Below, piece after piece: positions 36,252-45,745 of a stretch of DNA of 64,000 nucleotides (within the stretch, counting starts at the first letter, position 1; the number at the start of each line of letters is the position of its first letter). The notes under the pieces are model-generated. The model was not told where the DNA came from, searched no databases, and saw only the letters and a program-made list of their open reading frames with translations. Made by a program: the position numbers and the translations under genes. The DNA is taken from positions 28,442 through 92,441 of the forward strand of contig JADZCV010000047.1 in the NCBI GenBank assembly GCA_020851375.1, in the 5' to 3' direction. This DNA comes from Nitrospirota bacterium (GTDB taxonomy: Bacteria; Nitrospirota; 9FT-COMBO-42-15; HDB-SIOI813).

Positions 36252-39200
36252 ATGACGGGGGTTATACTGATAAGCAGGATGGGAATTCAGAGAAAAATAG
36301 TCCTTGCCATTCTGATTACAGGCTTTATCGCCCTGATCACTGGCCTCTCAGTCACATACCGTGAAGTAAAGGATGTACTCACAGAAGCCATAGGAACTAA
36401 TTTTGCCGAGATTGCCAAAAAGTCTTCAGACCGTTTTGATGCCGCTGTTAAAAAGGAAATCATGACATTTCAATATTTGGCAGATGATCCATCCTTTATA
36501 AGGGCTGTCACCAACAATGAGACTGATAATATTGAGGCATATCTGATCCGGTATTTGAAACTTCCTGAAGAACTGGAAGAGCATATCGGACTTTTTGTAT
36601 TAAACGAAAAGGGGCGAATAATAGCTGGCAGCCGTCGTTACAGGAAAGACCAGTCCAGCGAAGAGAGATGGATCGCTACGTATAATCGCGGCAGCGGCAG
36701 GGTATATGTGAGCGATATATATACGGACGAGCTGACTGAAATGAGGGCAATGGACATAGGTATCCCGGTAAGAAACGGGCCTGACGGCAAAGTCGTCGGC
36801 GGCATAATGACAATAGTAAATGTGGATGAGTTCTTTAAATTCATTACAGAGATGAGCTTTGCCAGAACTGGCCATGGAATGATTATTAATTCCGCAGGCA
36901 GATCCATTATCTGCCCTCTTCTTCCTCCCGACAGACATTCTGTCAGCCAGTCCCTTGTTGCTCAGTTTGCAGGTACCGGTGGAGGGTGGATTCTTGCAGA
37001 TGATGACCTCCACGGCGGAAAGCACTCAGTAATCGGCTTTAGTCAGTTAAGGTACCTGAATTCTCTGGGTAATGACAGTCTCGGAGGCTACAAATGGTAC
37101 ACCTTTATCAGACAGGACCCTGCAGAGACGTTTGCGCCAGTCAGAAGCCTCATGGTAATGCTTTTTGTAGTTGAGTCCTGCCTTGTTTTATTAATATGCG
37201 CCATTGGTGTCTATCTCGTCAGGCGGCTTCTGTTAAACCCGGTTGATTCCATACATAATGGTGTTGAACAGATAAAAGCGGGACATCTTGATTACAGGAT
37301 TGACATAAAGACCGGTGACGAGCTCGAGTCTCTTGCAAATGGATTTAACAGGATGGGTGAATCTTTAAAAGACCTTTATCATAATCTTGAGGAAAAGATA
37401 AAAGAGAGGACATCGGAGCTGGAGACAACGAAGAATTACCTTGAGAGCATACTGAAATATTCGACAGACATGATTATTACAACTGATCTCGACGGTCGCA
37501 TTGTTACGTTTAATGAAGGGGCAGAGATGATGCTTGGTTACATCAGGGATGAAGTCATCGGAACTCACATGTCTGATTATTATTATAACAGGGAAGACCG
37601 CCGGACATTGCTCGGGATAGTCGGTGCAGGAAGGATGGTTGCCAATTATGAAACCCAGTTGATACGAAAGGATGGAAGACTGATAGATATCAGCCTTTCA
37701 CTTTCTGAATTGAGGGATGAAACCAATGATGTAATTGGCACTGTTGGAATCAGCAAGGATATTACCGAATGGAAACTGGCGCAGAACAAACTGAAGGAGT
37801 ACTCTCTTGAACTTGAGACAATGGTTGAAAAGAGGACGACAGAACTGGTGGAGAGCAAGGCACATCTTGAGGCCATGCTTGGCGGCATAGCGGAAGGGGT
37901 GGTCTTTGTGGACAGTAATAACAGGATTACCCTTTTAAATGATGCCGCTGAGAAGATATTTGATATCCACAGGGATGAATGGTATGGCAGGGATTTCAGG
38001 GATGCACATTCAGAAAAGGCACATACAAAGGCTCTTGAGCTCATATCAGAGATGAAGGCAGGGATTATAAAATCATATTCCTCTGAGATTAAGGCCGGAG
38101 AGAAGACAGTTCTGGCTCACTTCTCCCCTATTATGCACGATCAGGAATATCTGGGGATTATATTTATTGCCACAGATATAACCGGCATGAAGAGACTTGA
38201 GACTGAGCTCCAGACATCTGAGGAGAGATACCGTGACCTTGTTGAGAATTCACCTGAGATGATACATTCAGTAAACAGAGAAAGGTTATTTATCGGTGTT
38301 AATAAGACTGAGCTAAACATACTCGGGTATTCACTTGAAGAAATGCTGAGGATGAGGCTTGAGGATATAGTTACAGAGGAACATAAGGATCAGGTCATAA
38401 AACATATTGAAAAAGTAATACATGAAGGATGGAGTAAGACAGAGGCCAGGTTTATAGCAAAGGACGGCAAAATCATTGATGTTGAGATAAATGCCTCAGC
38501 CCTATATGATCCGGTAACGAATCAATTTGTCCGGACAAGGGCATTTGTCAGGGATGTTACAGAGCTCAGGAGGCTGCAGACAGAGCTTGTTCAGGCTGAA
38601 AAGCTTGCCCTTGTCGGGAAAATGTCATCTGCTGTGGCGCATGAATTAAGAAATCCCCTCGTTCCTATCGGCGGTTTTGCCAATCTTATATTTAAAAGAC
38701 TTGGGGATGAATCGCCTCTCAGGAAATACGCCGGCATTATAGTCAGGGAAATAGACAGGCTTGAAAAGCTGCTTCACAATATCCTCTATTTCACCAGGGA
38801 CAAGAGGCCTGAATTAAAACCCTGCAACCTTAATGATATTATCAATGACCTGCTGTTTTTCTACAAAGACACATTTGAAGAACACAACATAAGCCTCAGC
38901 ATAGATTTGTCGCCGGAACTGCCATTGGTAAGCCTCGATCACTCCCTTATTAAACAGGCACTGATCAACATTATTATTAATGCAATTCAGGCCATGGAGG
39001 CAGGGGGGTTACTGACTGTTGAGAGCAGATTAAAAAGTGGACGCGACACTCTCAGCGCTGTTGTCATGGTCACTGACACCGGCCCGGGTATTCCGAACGA
39101 AATCATGGATAAAATATTTGACCCATTTTATACGACCAAGATTCGGGGGCTTGGCCTGGGGTTGTCTCTTACACGCGGGATTTTAGAGTCACATGGGGGA

Positions 39201-39281
39201 GAGATTGAAGTGGAAAGCGCTGAGGGGAAAGGAAGCACCTTCACGATAGTCCTGCCTGTCTCCGGAAGACCTGTGGAGTAA
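36252..39281 (+). CDS. Multi-PAS sensor histidine kinase
   Basis: 1009 residues. TM1 is at about 15-36, followed by a Cache-like periplasmic sensor (about 40-295), TM2 (about 300-322), HAMP with coiled linker (to about 390), three PAS domains (about 392-505, 535-640, 655-770) separated by coiled coils, HisKA with phospho-acceptor H797 (VAHELRNPLVPIGGF) and HATPase (NIIINAIQAMEAGG, DTGPGIPNEIMDKIFDPFYTT, GLGLGLSLTRGI). No receiver domain or adjacent response regulator is present, so it is an orphan by position. The ligand is unknown. The ATG at 36279 is an alternative start. Confidence 0.92.
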   Translation: MTGVILISRMGIQRKIVLAILITGFIALITGLSVTYREVKDVLTEAIGTNFAEIAKKSSDRFDAAVKKEIMTFQYLADDPSFIRAVTNNETDNIEAYLIRYLKLPEELEEHIGLFVLNEKGRIIAGSRRYRKDQSSEERWIATYNRGSGRVYVSDIYTDELTEMRAMDIGIPVRNGPDGKVVGGIMTIVNVDEFFKFITEMSFARTGHGMIINSAGRSIICPLLPPDRHSVSQSLVAQFAGTGGGWILADDDLHGGKHSVIGFSQLRYLNSLGNDSLGGYKWYTFIRQDPAETFAPVRSLMVMLFVVESCLVLLICAIGVYLVRRLLLNPVDSIHNGVEQIKAGHLDYRIDIKTGDELESLANGFNRMGESLKDLYHNLEEKIKERTSELETTKNYLESILKYSTDMIITTDLDGRIVTFNEGAEMMLGYIRDEVIGTHMSDYYYNREDRRTLLGIVGAGRMVANYETQLIRKDGRLIDISLSLSELRDETNDVIGTVGISKDITEWKLAQNKLKEYSLELETMVEKRTTELVESKAHLEAMLGGIAEGVVFVDSNNRITLLNDAAEKIFDIHRDEWYGRDFRDAHSEKAHTKALELISEMKAGIIKSYSSEIKAGEKTVLAHFSPIMHDQEYLGIIFIATDITGMKRLETELQTSEERYRDLVENSPEMIHSVNRERLFIGVNKTELNILGYSLEEMLRMRLEDIVTEEHKDQVIKHIEKVIHEGWSKTEARFIAKDGKIIDVEINASALYDPVTNQFVRTRAFVRDVTELRRLQTELVQAEKLALVGKMSSAVAHELRNPLVPIGGFANLIFKRLGDESPLRKYAGIIVREIDRLEKLLHNILYFTRDKRPELKPCNLNDIINDLLFFYKDTFEEHNISLSIDLSPELPLVSLDHSLIKQALINIIINAIQAMEAGGLLTVESRLKSGRDTLSAVVMVTDTGPGIPNEIMDKIFDPFYTTKIRGLGLGLSLTRGILESHGGEIEVESAEGKGSTFTIVLPVSGRPVE

Positions 39282-39306
39282 AGGGTATTGGACTTCTCCG
39301 TCAGTT

Positions 39307-40290
39307 TCACAAAAGGCCAACGGCGTCCCTGGCCTCATTAAGAACTGTCCTGGCGACTTTGCGGGCGCGTTCGGCGCCTGCATTCACTATCTCATTTATA
39401 AGAGCAGGATTATCTGCATATTTAATACGCATCTCGCGAATAGGTTCCATTTTTTGAAGAAGCGCGTTGTTAAGCCATTTTTTACAGTCAATGCAGCCTA
39501 TTGCCGCAGTCCTGCAGCCCGCGTCCACCTGTTTGATAATATCCTGGGATGAATATACCCGGTGAAGGGCAAATACAGGACATACCTCAGGATTACCTGG
39601 ATCTGTTCGTTTAATACGTTTTGGGTCAGTCACCATAGTACGGAGTTTTTCCCATACCTCCTCCTTTGAATCAGCCAGGTAAATTGCGTTATTATAGCTC
39701 TTGCTCATCTTCCTGCCATCAGTACCCGGGATCTTTGGGAACTCTGTCATAAGCGGCTGGGGCTCAGGGAATACAGGTTTATAGAGGAAGTTGAATCTCC
39801 TGGCAACCTCTCTTGTCAATTCAAGATGAGGCAGCTGGTCAATGCCAACAGGAACAAAGTCAGCCTTATAAATGAGGATATCCGCTGCCTGAAGCAATGG
39901 GTAACCAAGAAATCCATATGTTGACAGGTCTCTGTCTTTCAACTCCTGTTGCTGTTCCTTATAAGTCGGCACCCTCTCAAGCCATGGTAAGGGTGTGATC
40001 ATTGAGAAAAGTATATGAAGCTCGGCATGCTCCGGAACATGTGACTGTATGAATATTGTGCACTTGTCAGGACTGAGCCCTGATGCAAGCCAGTCTGCGA
40101 GCATGTTATGGGAGTACTCTCTCAAACTGCCGGTTTTTGCATAATCAGTGGACAGGGCGTGCCAGTCTGCAACGAAAAAAAATGACTCATATTCATCCTG
40201 GAGCCTCATCCAGTTGTCAAGGGCGCCGCTGAAATTTCCAAGATGAAGCTTCCCGCTTGGCCTCATACCGCTAAGAACACGTTTTTTCAT
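39307..40290 (-). CDS. trpS: Tryptophanyl-tRNA synthetase
   Basis: 327 residues, class I synthetase: VLSGMRPSGKLHLGNFSGAL (HIGH-like GKLHLGN) and DGRKMSKSYNN (KMSKS), with YPLLQAADILIYKADFVPVG between. Charges tRNA-Trp. It is preceded by the site-2 protease gene with a GCAATGAG repeat in the 58-bp gap. Confidence 0.97.
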   Translation of the reverse strand: MKKRVLSGMRPSGKLHLGNFSGALDNWMRLQDEYESFFFVADWHALSTDYAKTGSLREYSHNMLADWLASGLSPDKCTIFIQSHVPEHAELHILFSMITPLPWLERVPTYKEQQQELKDRDLSTYGFLGYPLLQAADILIYKADFVPVGIDQLPHLELTREVARRFNFLYKPVFPEPQPLMTEFPKIPGTDGRKMSKSYNNAIYLADSKEEVWEKLRTMVTDPKRIKRTDPGNPEVCPVFALHRVYSSQDIIKQVDAGCRTAAIGCIDCKKWLNNALLQKMEPIREMRIKYADNPALINEIVNAGAERARKVARTVLNEARDAVGLL

Positions 40291-40319
40291 CAGAACCCCA
40301 CCCCCACTTCATTTTTCAG

Positions 40320-40350
40320 CTCATTGCTCATTGCTTTCCACTCATTGCTT
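40320..40350 (-). repeat. GCAATGAG intercistronic repeat, copy 2
   Basis: Read on the minus strand: AAGCAATGAG, a 6-base spacer, then GCAATGAG twice overlapping by one base, exactly as at 9986-10015 but with a different spacer. It starts in the stop codon of the protease gene and lies 30 bp before the trpS start. Confidence 0.6.
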
Positions 40351-41032
40351 AAAAAACAGGCATCCCTGCAAACAACCTTGTCAACACGCTCATTATCGGC
40401 CATATGACATGCGTCATAAAACCAAATGGATTCAAAAAGACGAGAAATGAAATAATCAGCAGCCCGTACGGTTCCAGTCTTCCAAGAAACTGGGCCTGTT
40501 TGTATGGTAGCAGGCCGGCGAGTATCCTGCTGCCGTCCAACGGAGGCACAGGAATAAGATTGAATACTGCAAGTACAATATTCCACTTTATACCCTCTTT
40601 TAACATAAGGATAAGGGGAACTGCAATATATGAAAGGATCCCTGATCCCGCTGATATATTCACGGATTGCGTGACAAGGACCTGAAATAAAATGCCGCAG
40701 ACTAATGCCAGTGCAATATTTACACCCGGTCCTGCAGCCCCAACCCATATCATGTCCCTTTTGGGATTTCTGAGATTAGCAAAATTTACAGGTACCGGCT
40801 TTGCCGATCCTATAATAAACCCGGCGAATATGTATGTTATAATGGGTAACAGTATTGTACCGAATGGATCAATATGGGCTATCGGATTTAAAGTCAGTCT
40901 GCCGGCATATTTGGCGGTAGGGTCACCGAATTTGTATGCCACCCATCCATGTGCAGCCTCGTGCAGGGTGATTGCCAGTACAACCGGTATAGCCATAATG
41001 GCAATATCATGAATAAATGTATTAAAGTTCAA
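40349..41032 (-). CDS. Site-2 protease (M50 family) membrane metalloprotease
   Basis: 227 residues, polytopic. Zinc motif HEAAHGW (HExxH) in TM1, the conserved KFGDPTAKYAGRLTLNPIAH-IDPFGT after it and NLIPVPPLDGSRIL (third metal ligand, NPDG-like) in a later span. It is the short form without PDZ or CBS domains. Such proteases cut transmembrane substrates within the membrane; the target is unknown. It is followed by trpS. Confidence 0.9.
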   Translation of the reverse strand: MNFNTFIHDIAIMAIPVVLAITLHEAAHGWVAYKFGDPTAKYAGRLTLNPIAHIDPFGTILLPIITYIFAGFIIGSAKPVPVNFANLRNPKRDMIWVGAAGPGVNIALALVCGILFQVLVTQSVNISAGSGILSYIAVPLILMLKEGIKWNIVLAVFNLIPVPPLDGSRILAGLLPYKQAQFLGRLEPYGLLIISFLVFLNPFGFMTHVIWPIMSVLTRLFAGMPVF

Positions 41033-41053
41033 CTGGAAACGCTCCTATGTACG

Positions 41054-41123
41054 CGTCATTCCCACGGAAGTGGGAATCCAGAACCAGGCCTCGTTCTGGA
41101 TTCCCGCTTCCGCGGGAATGATG
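41054..41123. repeat. ATTCCC/GGGAAT-type intergenic palindrome (REP/dRS3-like)
   Basis: A nested inverted repeat. The left half CATTCCCACGGAAGTGGGAAT continues into CCAGAAC; the right half GTTCTGGATTCCCGC continues to GCGGGAATGATG. Each half is itself a hairpin and the two halves pair with each other. The pattern matches the widely scattered CATTCCCGC..GCGGGAATGA repeats of many bacterial genomes. It lies downstream of pycB and upstream of the protease gene. Confidence 0.75.
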
Positions 41124-41178
41124 TTTTCACAATCCTTTGTGAGCCTGAGGCTCATGACGGTTCGTCTGCAAATGACAA

Positions 41179-43047
41179 TTATCCCTGTATATCCCGTACC
41201 TGCACAAGGACCTCATCAGGATTTACGCTGTCACCTTCGGACACATAAATCTTTTCAACTATACCTGATATGGGTGTGTGAACCTCGTTTTCCATTTTCA
41301 TGGCCTCTACGATCAGGACTGTATCACCAGCCTCAACCTTGTCTCCAACCACCACCTTTATCCTGACTACTGAGCCAGGCATCGGGGTCGTAACATCACC
41401 CACCTCTCTTGCCTTGGGTCTTATAGAATGACCTGTGGCCCTAGCATCAATTACGCCGGATACGCTTGGCACCACCTCAACCAGTGATTCAACCAGTACC
41501 TCCTGCAGCATATCATCAACATAAATAAAAAACGGCCTCCCCCCTTCACCAGGATGTCCCATCCCTCCGACCTTTACGTGGTATCTCTCGCCATGCAGTT
41601 TGATGTTAAATTCACTTGGTGCGAGGTGGGCAATGGCAGCCTCATCCTCAATCTCCGGTACAGTCCCTGTTTCATGTGATACAGCCTCCTCAGGTGGTAT
41701 GCCTTTTGACCTTGCCTCAAAGAAATCAATGGCTACCTTGGGAAATAACGCATACAGAAGAATATCATCTATGTCACGCGCCTTGTTTCCTACTTCAGCG
41801 GTGAGTTTTTCGAGTTCAGGTTCAAGCAGGTCAGCCGGCCTGCGTTCGATAAATTCTTCATCACCTATAGCCTTCTTCCTGATTGTTTCATCTATTGGCG
41901 CAGGTGGTCTGCCATAAAGCCCCTTCAGATAATTCCTTGTCTCAGTGGTAATCACTTTGTATCTCTCACCTGTTACTACATTGAGAGCTGCCTGTGTACC
42001 CACTATCTGGCTCATTGGTGTTACAAGGGGGGGGTAACCAAATTCCTTACGAACCCTCGGAACCTCCTGAAGCACCTCTTTCATCTTCCCGAGGGCCTGT
42101 TGTTCGCTCAACTGTGATGCAAGGTTTGAAGTCATTCCGCCGGGTATCTGGTAGATGAGGACTGCAGGGTCCACGCCGGTATATTCACTCTCAAACAGCC
42201 TGTAATTCTTTCTTATCTCCCTGAAGTAATCAGAAATCTCAGATACAAGCTCCATGTTAAGATCAAGAAAATATCTGGAAGAACAATTAAGAATATTGGC
42301 AAATGTCTCAACAGGGGGTTGGGACGTCCCGGATGCCATGGCAGAAACTGCAGTGTCCACTATGTCAATTCCGGCCTCAACAGCCTTGACATAAGTTGCC
42401 ACAGACATGCCGCTTGTATCATGGGTATGGAGATGAAGCGGAGCGGATATGGATTTTTTCAGTTCACTTATAAGATCAAACGCATCATACGGGGAGAGAA
42501 GTCCGGCCATGTCTTTAAGACATATGGTATCGCATCCCATGTCCTCTAATCTCTTTCCCAGATCAACGAAAAGGGTGTTATTGTGCACTGGACTTATTGT
42601 ATAGCAGATTGTTCCTTCAACCTTTCCACCACTTTTCAGTGTAGCCTTTACAGCCGTTTTGATGTTTCTGAAGTCGTTCAATGCATCAAATATCCTGAAA
42701 ATATTAATGCCGTTCTCAACCGCACGTTCTACGAATTTCTCAACTATGTCATCCGCATAGTGCCTGTATCCAACGAGATTTTGCCCGCGAAGCAGCATCT
42801 GGAACGGGGTGTTGGGCATATGCTCCTTCAATAACCTTATCCTCTCCCAGGGGTCCTCCTTAAGGTATCTCATGCTCGAATCAAAGGTGGCTCCTCCCCA
42901 CATTTCAACAGACCAGTACCCTGCCTGGTCTATCTTTTCAGCAATGGGAAGCATATCAGATGTTCTGAGGCGGGTAGCCAGCAGCGACTGATGAGCATCC
43001 CTCAGCGTCGTGTCAGTAATATGTACCTTACGTTTCTTATTTTTCAA
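41179..43047 (-). CDS. pycB: Pyruvate carboxylase subunit B (carboxyltransferase and biotin carrier)
   Basis: 622 residues. The HMGL-like carboxyltransferase domain begins HITDTTLRDAHQSLLATR and contains LHTHDTSGM (metal binding) and the PYC/OadA C-terminal region. The biotinyl domain at the end has VEAMKMENEVHTP with biotin on K584. With the separate biotin carboxylase pycA just upstream it forms a two-subunit pyruvate carboxylase making oxaloacetate. Oxaloacetate decarboxylase alpha is the alternative, but no OadB or OadG membrane subunit is nearby. Confidence 0.88.
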   Translation of the reverse strand: MKNKKRKVHITDTTLRDAHQSLLATRLRTSDMLPIAEKIDQAGYWSVEMWGGATFDSSMRYLKEDPWERIRLLKEHMPNTPFQMLLRGQNLVGYRHYADDIVEKFVERAVENGINIFRIFDALNDFRNIKTAVKATLKSGGKVEGTICYTISPVHNNTLFVDLGKRLEDMGCDTICLKDMAGLLSPYDAFDLISELKKSISAPLHLHTHDTSGMSVATYVKAVEAGIDIVDTAVSAMASGTSQPPVETFANILNCSSRYFLDLNMELVSEISDYFREIRKNYRLFESEYTGVDPAVLIYQIPGGMTSNLASQLSEQQALGKMKEVLQEVPRVRKEFGYPPLVTPMSQIVGTQAALNVVTGERYKVITTETRNYLKGLYGRPPAPIDETIRKKAIGDEEFIERRPADLLEPELEKLTAEVGNKARDIDDILLYALFPKVAIDFFEARSKGIPPEEAVSHETGTVPEIEDEAAIAHLAPSEFNIKLHGERYHVKVGGMGHPGEGGRPFFIYVDDMLQEVLVESLVEVVPSVSGVIDARATGHSIRPKAREVGDVTTPMPGSVVRIKVVVGDKVEAGDTVLIVEAMKMENEVHTPISGIVEKIYVSEGDSVNPDEVLVQVRDIQG

Positions 43048-43100
43048 TGTCCGCTCTCTTTCTTAGTTGGCGAAATCTTTGCCAACAATGCCCGTCCTGC

Positions 43101-43263
43101 GTAGTTAATGCTCAAAATGCCCAGGTGCAGGGAAGGACATGAGATTTGAGGCGAGGCGTACTGTGTTGTACGTTGAGTCTCAAATCTTATGTCCTGACGC
43201 CGCACGACCCATTGCATTTGCCTTCGGCGCAATGGGTACCCCGCATTTTTCAGCGTTAACTAC
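43101..43263 (+). repeat. Covarying hairpin element A (long form)
   Basis: 163-bp inverted repeat between pycA and pycB. Outer arms GTAGTTAATGCTCAAAATGC and GCATTTTTCAGCGTTAACTAC pair with few mismatches. Inside are AGGTGCAGGGAAGGAC, a paired stem (ATGAGATTTGAG with CTCAAATCTTAT), the conserved tip GCGTACTGTGTTGTACGT (43156-43173), then CCTGACGCCGCA. An extra side hairpin (CCCATTGC..GCAATGGG) follows. The element ends at the base next to the pycA stop codon. Confidence 0.85.
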
Positions 43264-44682
43264 CTATCTGTGGGTGTGTGCCGCGATTGCCGTTGCAATG
43301 GCATAAACCAGATCTAATCTGTCATTCTCATCTTCATACACAAGATCGTTAAGGTTGTTGTCAATATAGTGCGTATCAAAATCACCCCTGCGGAATTTAT
43401 CATCCCGCATTATCATCCGGTAAAAAGGAATTGTAGTCTTTACACCCCTGATAACAAATTCATCAAGGCTCCTTGCTGTCCTGTTTACAACCTCATCCCA
43501 GTTCCGGCCCCATACAGTAAGTTTGGCAAGCATGGAATCGTAGTACGGGGGAACAAGATAACCCCGGTAGACGTTCCCGTCAATTCTGACCCCAAATCCT
43601 CCAGGTGAATAATATGCCGTGAGCCTGCCTGTTACAGGGAGAAAATTATTTTTTGGGTCTTCTGCGTTAATCCTGCACTCAATTGCAACGCCGCTTATTT
43701 GGATGTCATTTTGATTAAATGCGAGCCGTTCACCCGCAGCAATCTTTATCATTTCCCTGACTATATCAATCCCGGTAATCTCTTCAGTAATTGTATGTTC
43801 CACCTGCACGCGTGTATTCATCTCAAGAAAATAGAAATTCCTGTTCCTGTCAACGAGGAATTCAATGGTACCGGCATTGGTATAACCAGCAGCCTTTGCA
43901 GCAGTGACAGCAGCCTGCCCCATCTTTTCCCTGAGTTCAGGGTCGAGAAAAGGTGATGGAGCGACCTCAATCAACTTCTGGTGTCTCCGTTGTATAGAAC
44001 AATCACGCTCTCCAAGGTGGACAATATTTCCATAATTGTCAGCGAGGATCTGAAACTCAATGTGCCGTGGCGCGACAATGTATTTTTCAATATATACGTC
44101 ATCCCGTCCAAATGCCTTTAGTGCCTCTGACCTTGCCTGTTCATAACCCCGTTTCAGGTCATCCGGGGTCTGACAAAGACGTAATCCACGGCCTCCTCCG
44201 CCTGCAGAGGCCTTAAGCATTACGGGATAACCTGTCTCTGAGGCAATACTGGCAGCCTCATTAAAAGAAGATATGCTATGGTCTATGCCTGGTACGACAG
44301 GGACCCCTGCCTTCATCATCATCTGCCGTGCCAATATCTTATCCCCCATCTCCCTGATTGCCCTCGGAGATGGACCTATAAAGGTAATGCCATTTTCCTG
44401 ACACGCCTCGGCAAACTCATGATTCTCTGCAAGAAAGCCGTATCCAGGGTGTATGGCATCTACCCCCCGTTGTTTGGCAAGGTCAATTATCCTGTAAATG
44501 TTCAGATAACCAGCAACGGGTCCCGGACCAACGAGACATGCCTCATCAGCCTTTTTGACATAAAGCGTAGTAGCATCAGCCTCAGAATGAATGGCTACTG
44601 TAGCTATATTAAGTTCCCTGCAGGATCTTATGATCCTGAGGGCAATCTCTCCCCTGTTGGCAATCAATACTTTTTTAAACAT
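43264..44682 (-). CDS. pycA: Pyruvate carboxylase subunit A (biotin carboxylase)
   Basis: 472-residue ATP-grasp biotin carboxylase: KVLIANRGEIALRIIRSCREL, GYGFLAENHEFAEAC, KASAGGGGRGLR (ATP loop), EKYIVAPRHIEFQI, FLEMNTRVQVEHTITEEITG (catalytic region) and the C-terminal BC domain. It carboxylates the biotin carried by PycB. It could also be AccC of acetyl-CoA carboxylase, but adjacency to pycB favours pyruvate carboxylase. The first in-frame ATG matches the family N-terminus exactly. Confidence 0.9.
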   Translation of the reverse strand: MFKKVLIANRGEIALRIIRSCRELNIATVAIHSEADATTLYVKKADEACLVGPGPVAGYLNIYRIIDLAKQRGVDAIHPGYGFLAENHEFAEACQENGITFIGPSPRAIREMGDKILARQMMMKAGVPVVPGIDHSISSFNEAASIASETGYPVMLKASAGGGGRGLRLCQTPDDLKRGYEQARSEALKAFGRDDVYIEKYIVAPRHIEFQILADNYGNIVHLGERDCSIQRRHQKLIEVAPSPFLDPELREKMGQAAVTAAKAAGYTNAGTIEFLVDRNRNFYFLEMNTRVQVEHTITEEITGIDIVREMIKIAAGERLAFNQNDIQISGVAIECRINAEDPKNNFLPVTGRLTAYYSPGGFGVRIDGNVYRGYLVPPYYDSMLAKLTVWGRNWDEVVNRTARSLDEFVIRGVKTTIPFYRMIMRDDKFRRGDFDTHYIDNNLNDLVYEDENDRLDLVYAIATAIAAHTHR

Positions 44683-44746
44683 AATAGGTTCGGGTTTTTT
44701 TAGAAGCCTTTGAGTCTGTCAATTTTATACTATCGGGGTAGTGCCG

Positions 44747-45697
44747 TCAAGGATTTGATAGCGATTCAATAATAGCGGCTGCGAGGAGCGGGACCATAAT
44801 TTCATGATGACCTGTAAGAGTATAGCCCCTGCCTGACCCACCTATGGCTGGTCTGCGGACTACATTGGTCAGAGGCCGGTAATGTTGAATAAAGTCCATG
44901 TTGACAGTTGAGAAATTTTGTACCTTATGACCAAGATTTCTGGCAAGGCTTATAGACTTAAGGAATACCTCAGGCAGTATGACTGCAGAACCAATGTTGA
45001 GATAGACCCCCCCTTCAAGCCTGGATACCACGCCTGCGAACAGAGAAAAGTCTCTCATACTGCCTTCACCGGTGGCTTTTCCATCCATTTGGGGATGTAT
45101 ATGTATTATGTCAGTCCCAATACCAACATGCACTGTTACAGGGATTCCCAGCCTCGCGCCGGCAGCAAGTATACTGAGGTTCTTAAACGGGAAACGTGAA
45201 TTATTGATCATTTCTCCTATGGATATTCCTATTCCCCAACCTTTTCCTGCCCCTTTTTTTATGGCATTATTCAGGTACTTTCCCGTCTCCTCTGCCATAC
45301 CGAATGTCCCCCTGGACAGTTCGGCATCAACATCTTCTGAAGTGGTGCCTGCAAAGGCGATCTCAAAATCATGCACAATACAGGCGCCGTTCATTGCAAC
45401 AGCATGAATAATCCCTTTCTCCATAAGGTCAATAATCACAGGACTCAGTCCCACCTTAATCACATGCGCCCCCATCGAGGCAATGACTACTTTCTTATTA
45501 TTGCATGCAGAAGCAATCAGTGCAGCTATCTCTTTAAGGTCTTTTGCAGCCAGCATGTCAGGTAAACTGCTCAGGAAGTCCGAGAATGCGTTGCCGCCTT
45601 TCGCAGGTTTGGCAAAGTCACCAACGCTGACCTTGCTCTTTCTTGACTTGATAGAATATGTCTTCAGCTTTCTTGAAGATAACGGCCTAAACTTCAT
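44747..45697 (-). CDS. Deoxyhypusine-synthase-like protein
   Basis: 316 residues related to the deoxyhypusine synthase fold (NAD-binding Rossmann-like): MGAHVIKVGLSPVIIDLME, IHAVAMNGACIVHDFEIAF, GTTSEDVDAELSRGTFGMAE and HVGIGTDIIHIHPQMDG. In eukaryotic and archaeal DHS the active lysine lies in a WGK motif near the end; here the equivalent region reads GYTLTGHHEIMVP with no WGK. It therefore probably does not make deoxyhypusine, and bacteria lack eIF5A. The real reaction is unknown; it might use a polyamine or another NAD-linked substrate. Confidence 0.7.
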   Translation of the reverse strand: MKFRPLSSRKLKTYSIKSRKSKVSVGDFAKPAKGGNAFSDFLSSLPDMLAAKDLKEIAALIASACNNKKVVIASMGAHVIKVGLSPVIIDLMEKGIIHAVAMNGACIVHDFEIAFAGTTSEDVDAELSRGTFGMAEETGKYLNNAIKKGAGKGWGIGISIGEMINNSRFPFKNLSILAAGARLGIPVTVHVGIGTDIIHIHPQMDGKATGEGSMRDFSLFAGVVSRLEGGVYLNIGSAVILPEVFLKSISLARNLGHKVQNFSTVNMDFIQHYRPLTNVVRRPAIGGSGRGYTLTGHHEIMVPLLAAAIIESLSNP

Positions 45698-45745
45698 ATC
45701 TACATTTACCTCCCTGAGAATGTATTATATTATGCAACCTCCTGA

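Noticed and set aside
40290..40748. 152-codon minus-strand frame overlapping the site-2 protease
   Set aside because: It is out of frame with the protease, whose catalytic motifs are clear, and its translation shows no family; it includes the GCAATGAG repeat.
41054..41123. CRISPR-like repeat
   Set aside because: It is a single nested palindrome of the ATTCCC/GGGAAT type, with no regularly spaced copies or spacers. No CRISPR array was seen anywhere in the window.
43044..43232. 62-codon frame across hairpin element A
   Set aside because: It is a translation of the palindromic repeat; similar translations arise from the other copies and have no RBS.
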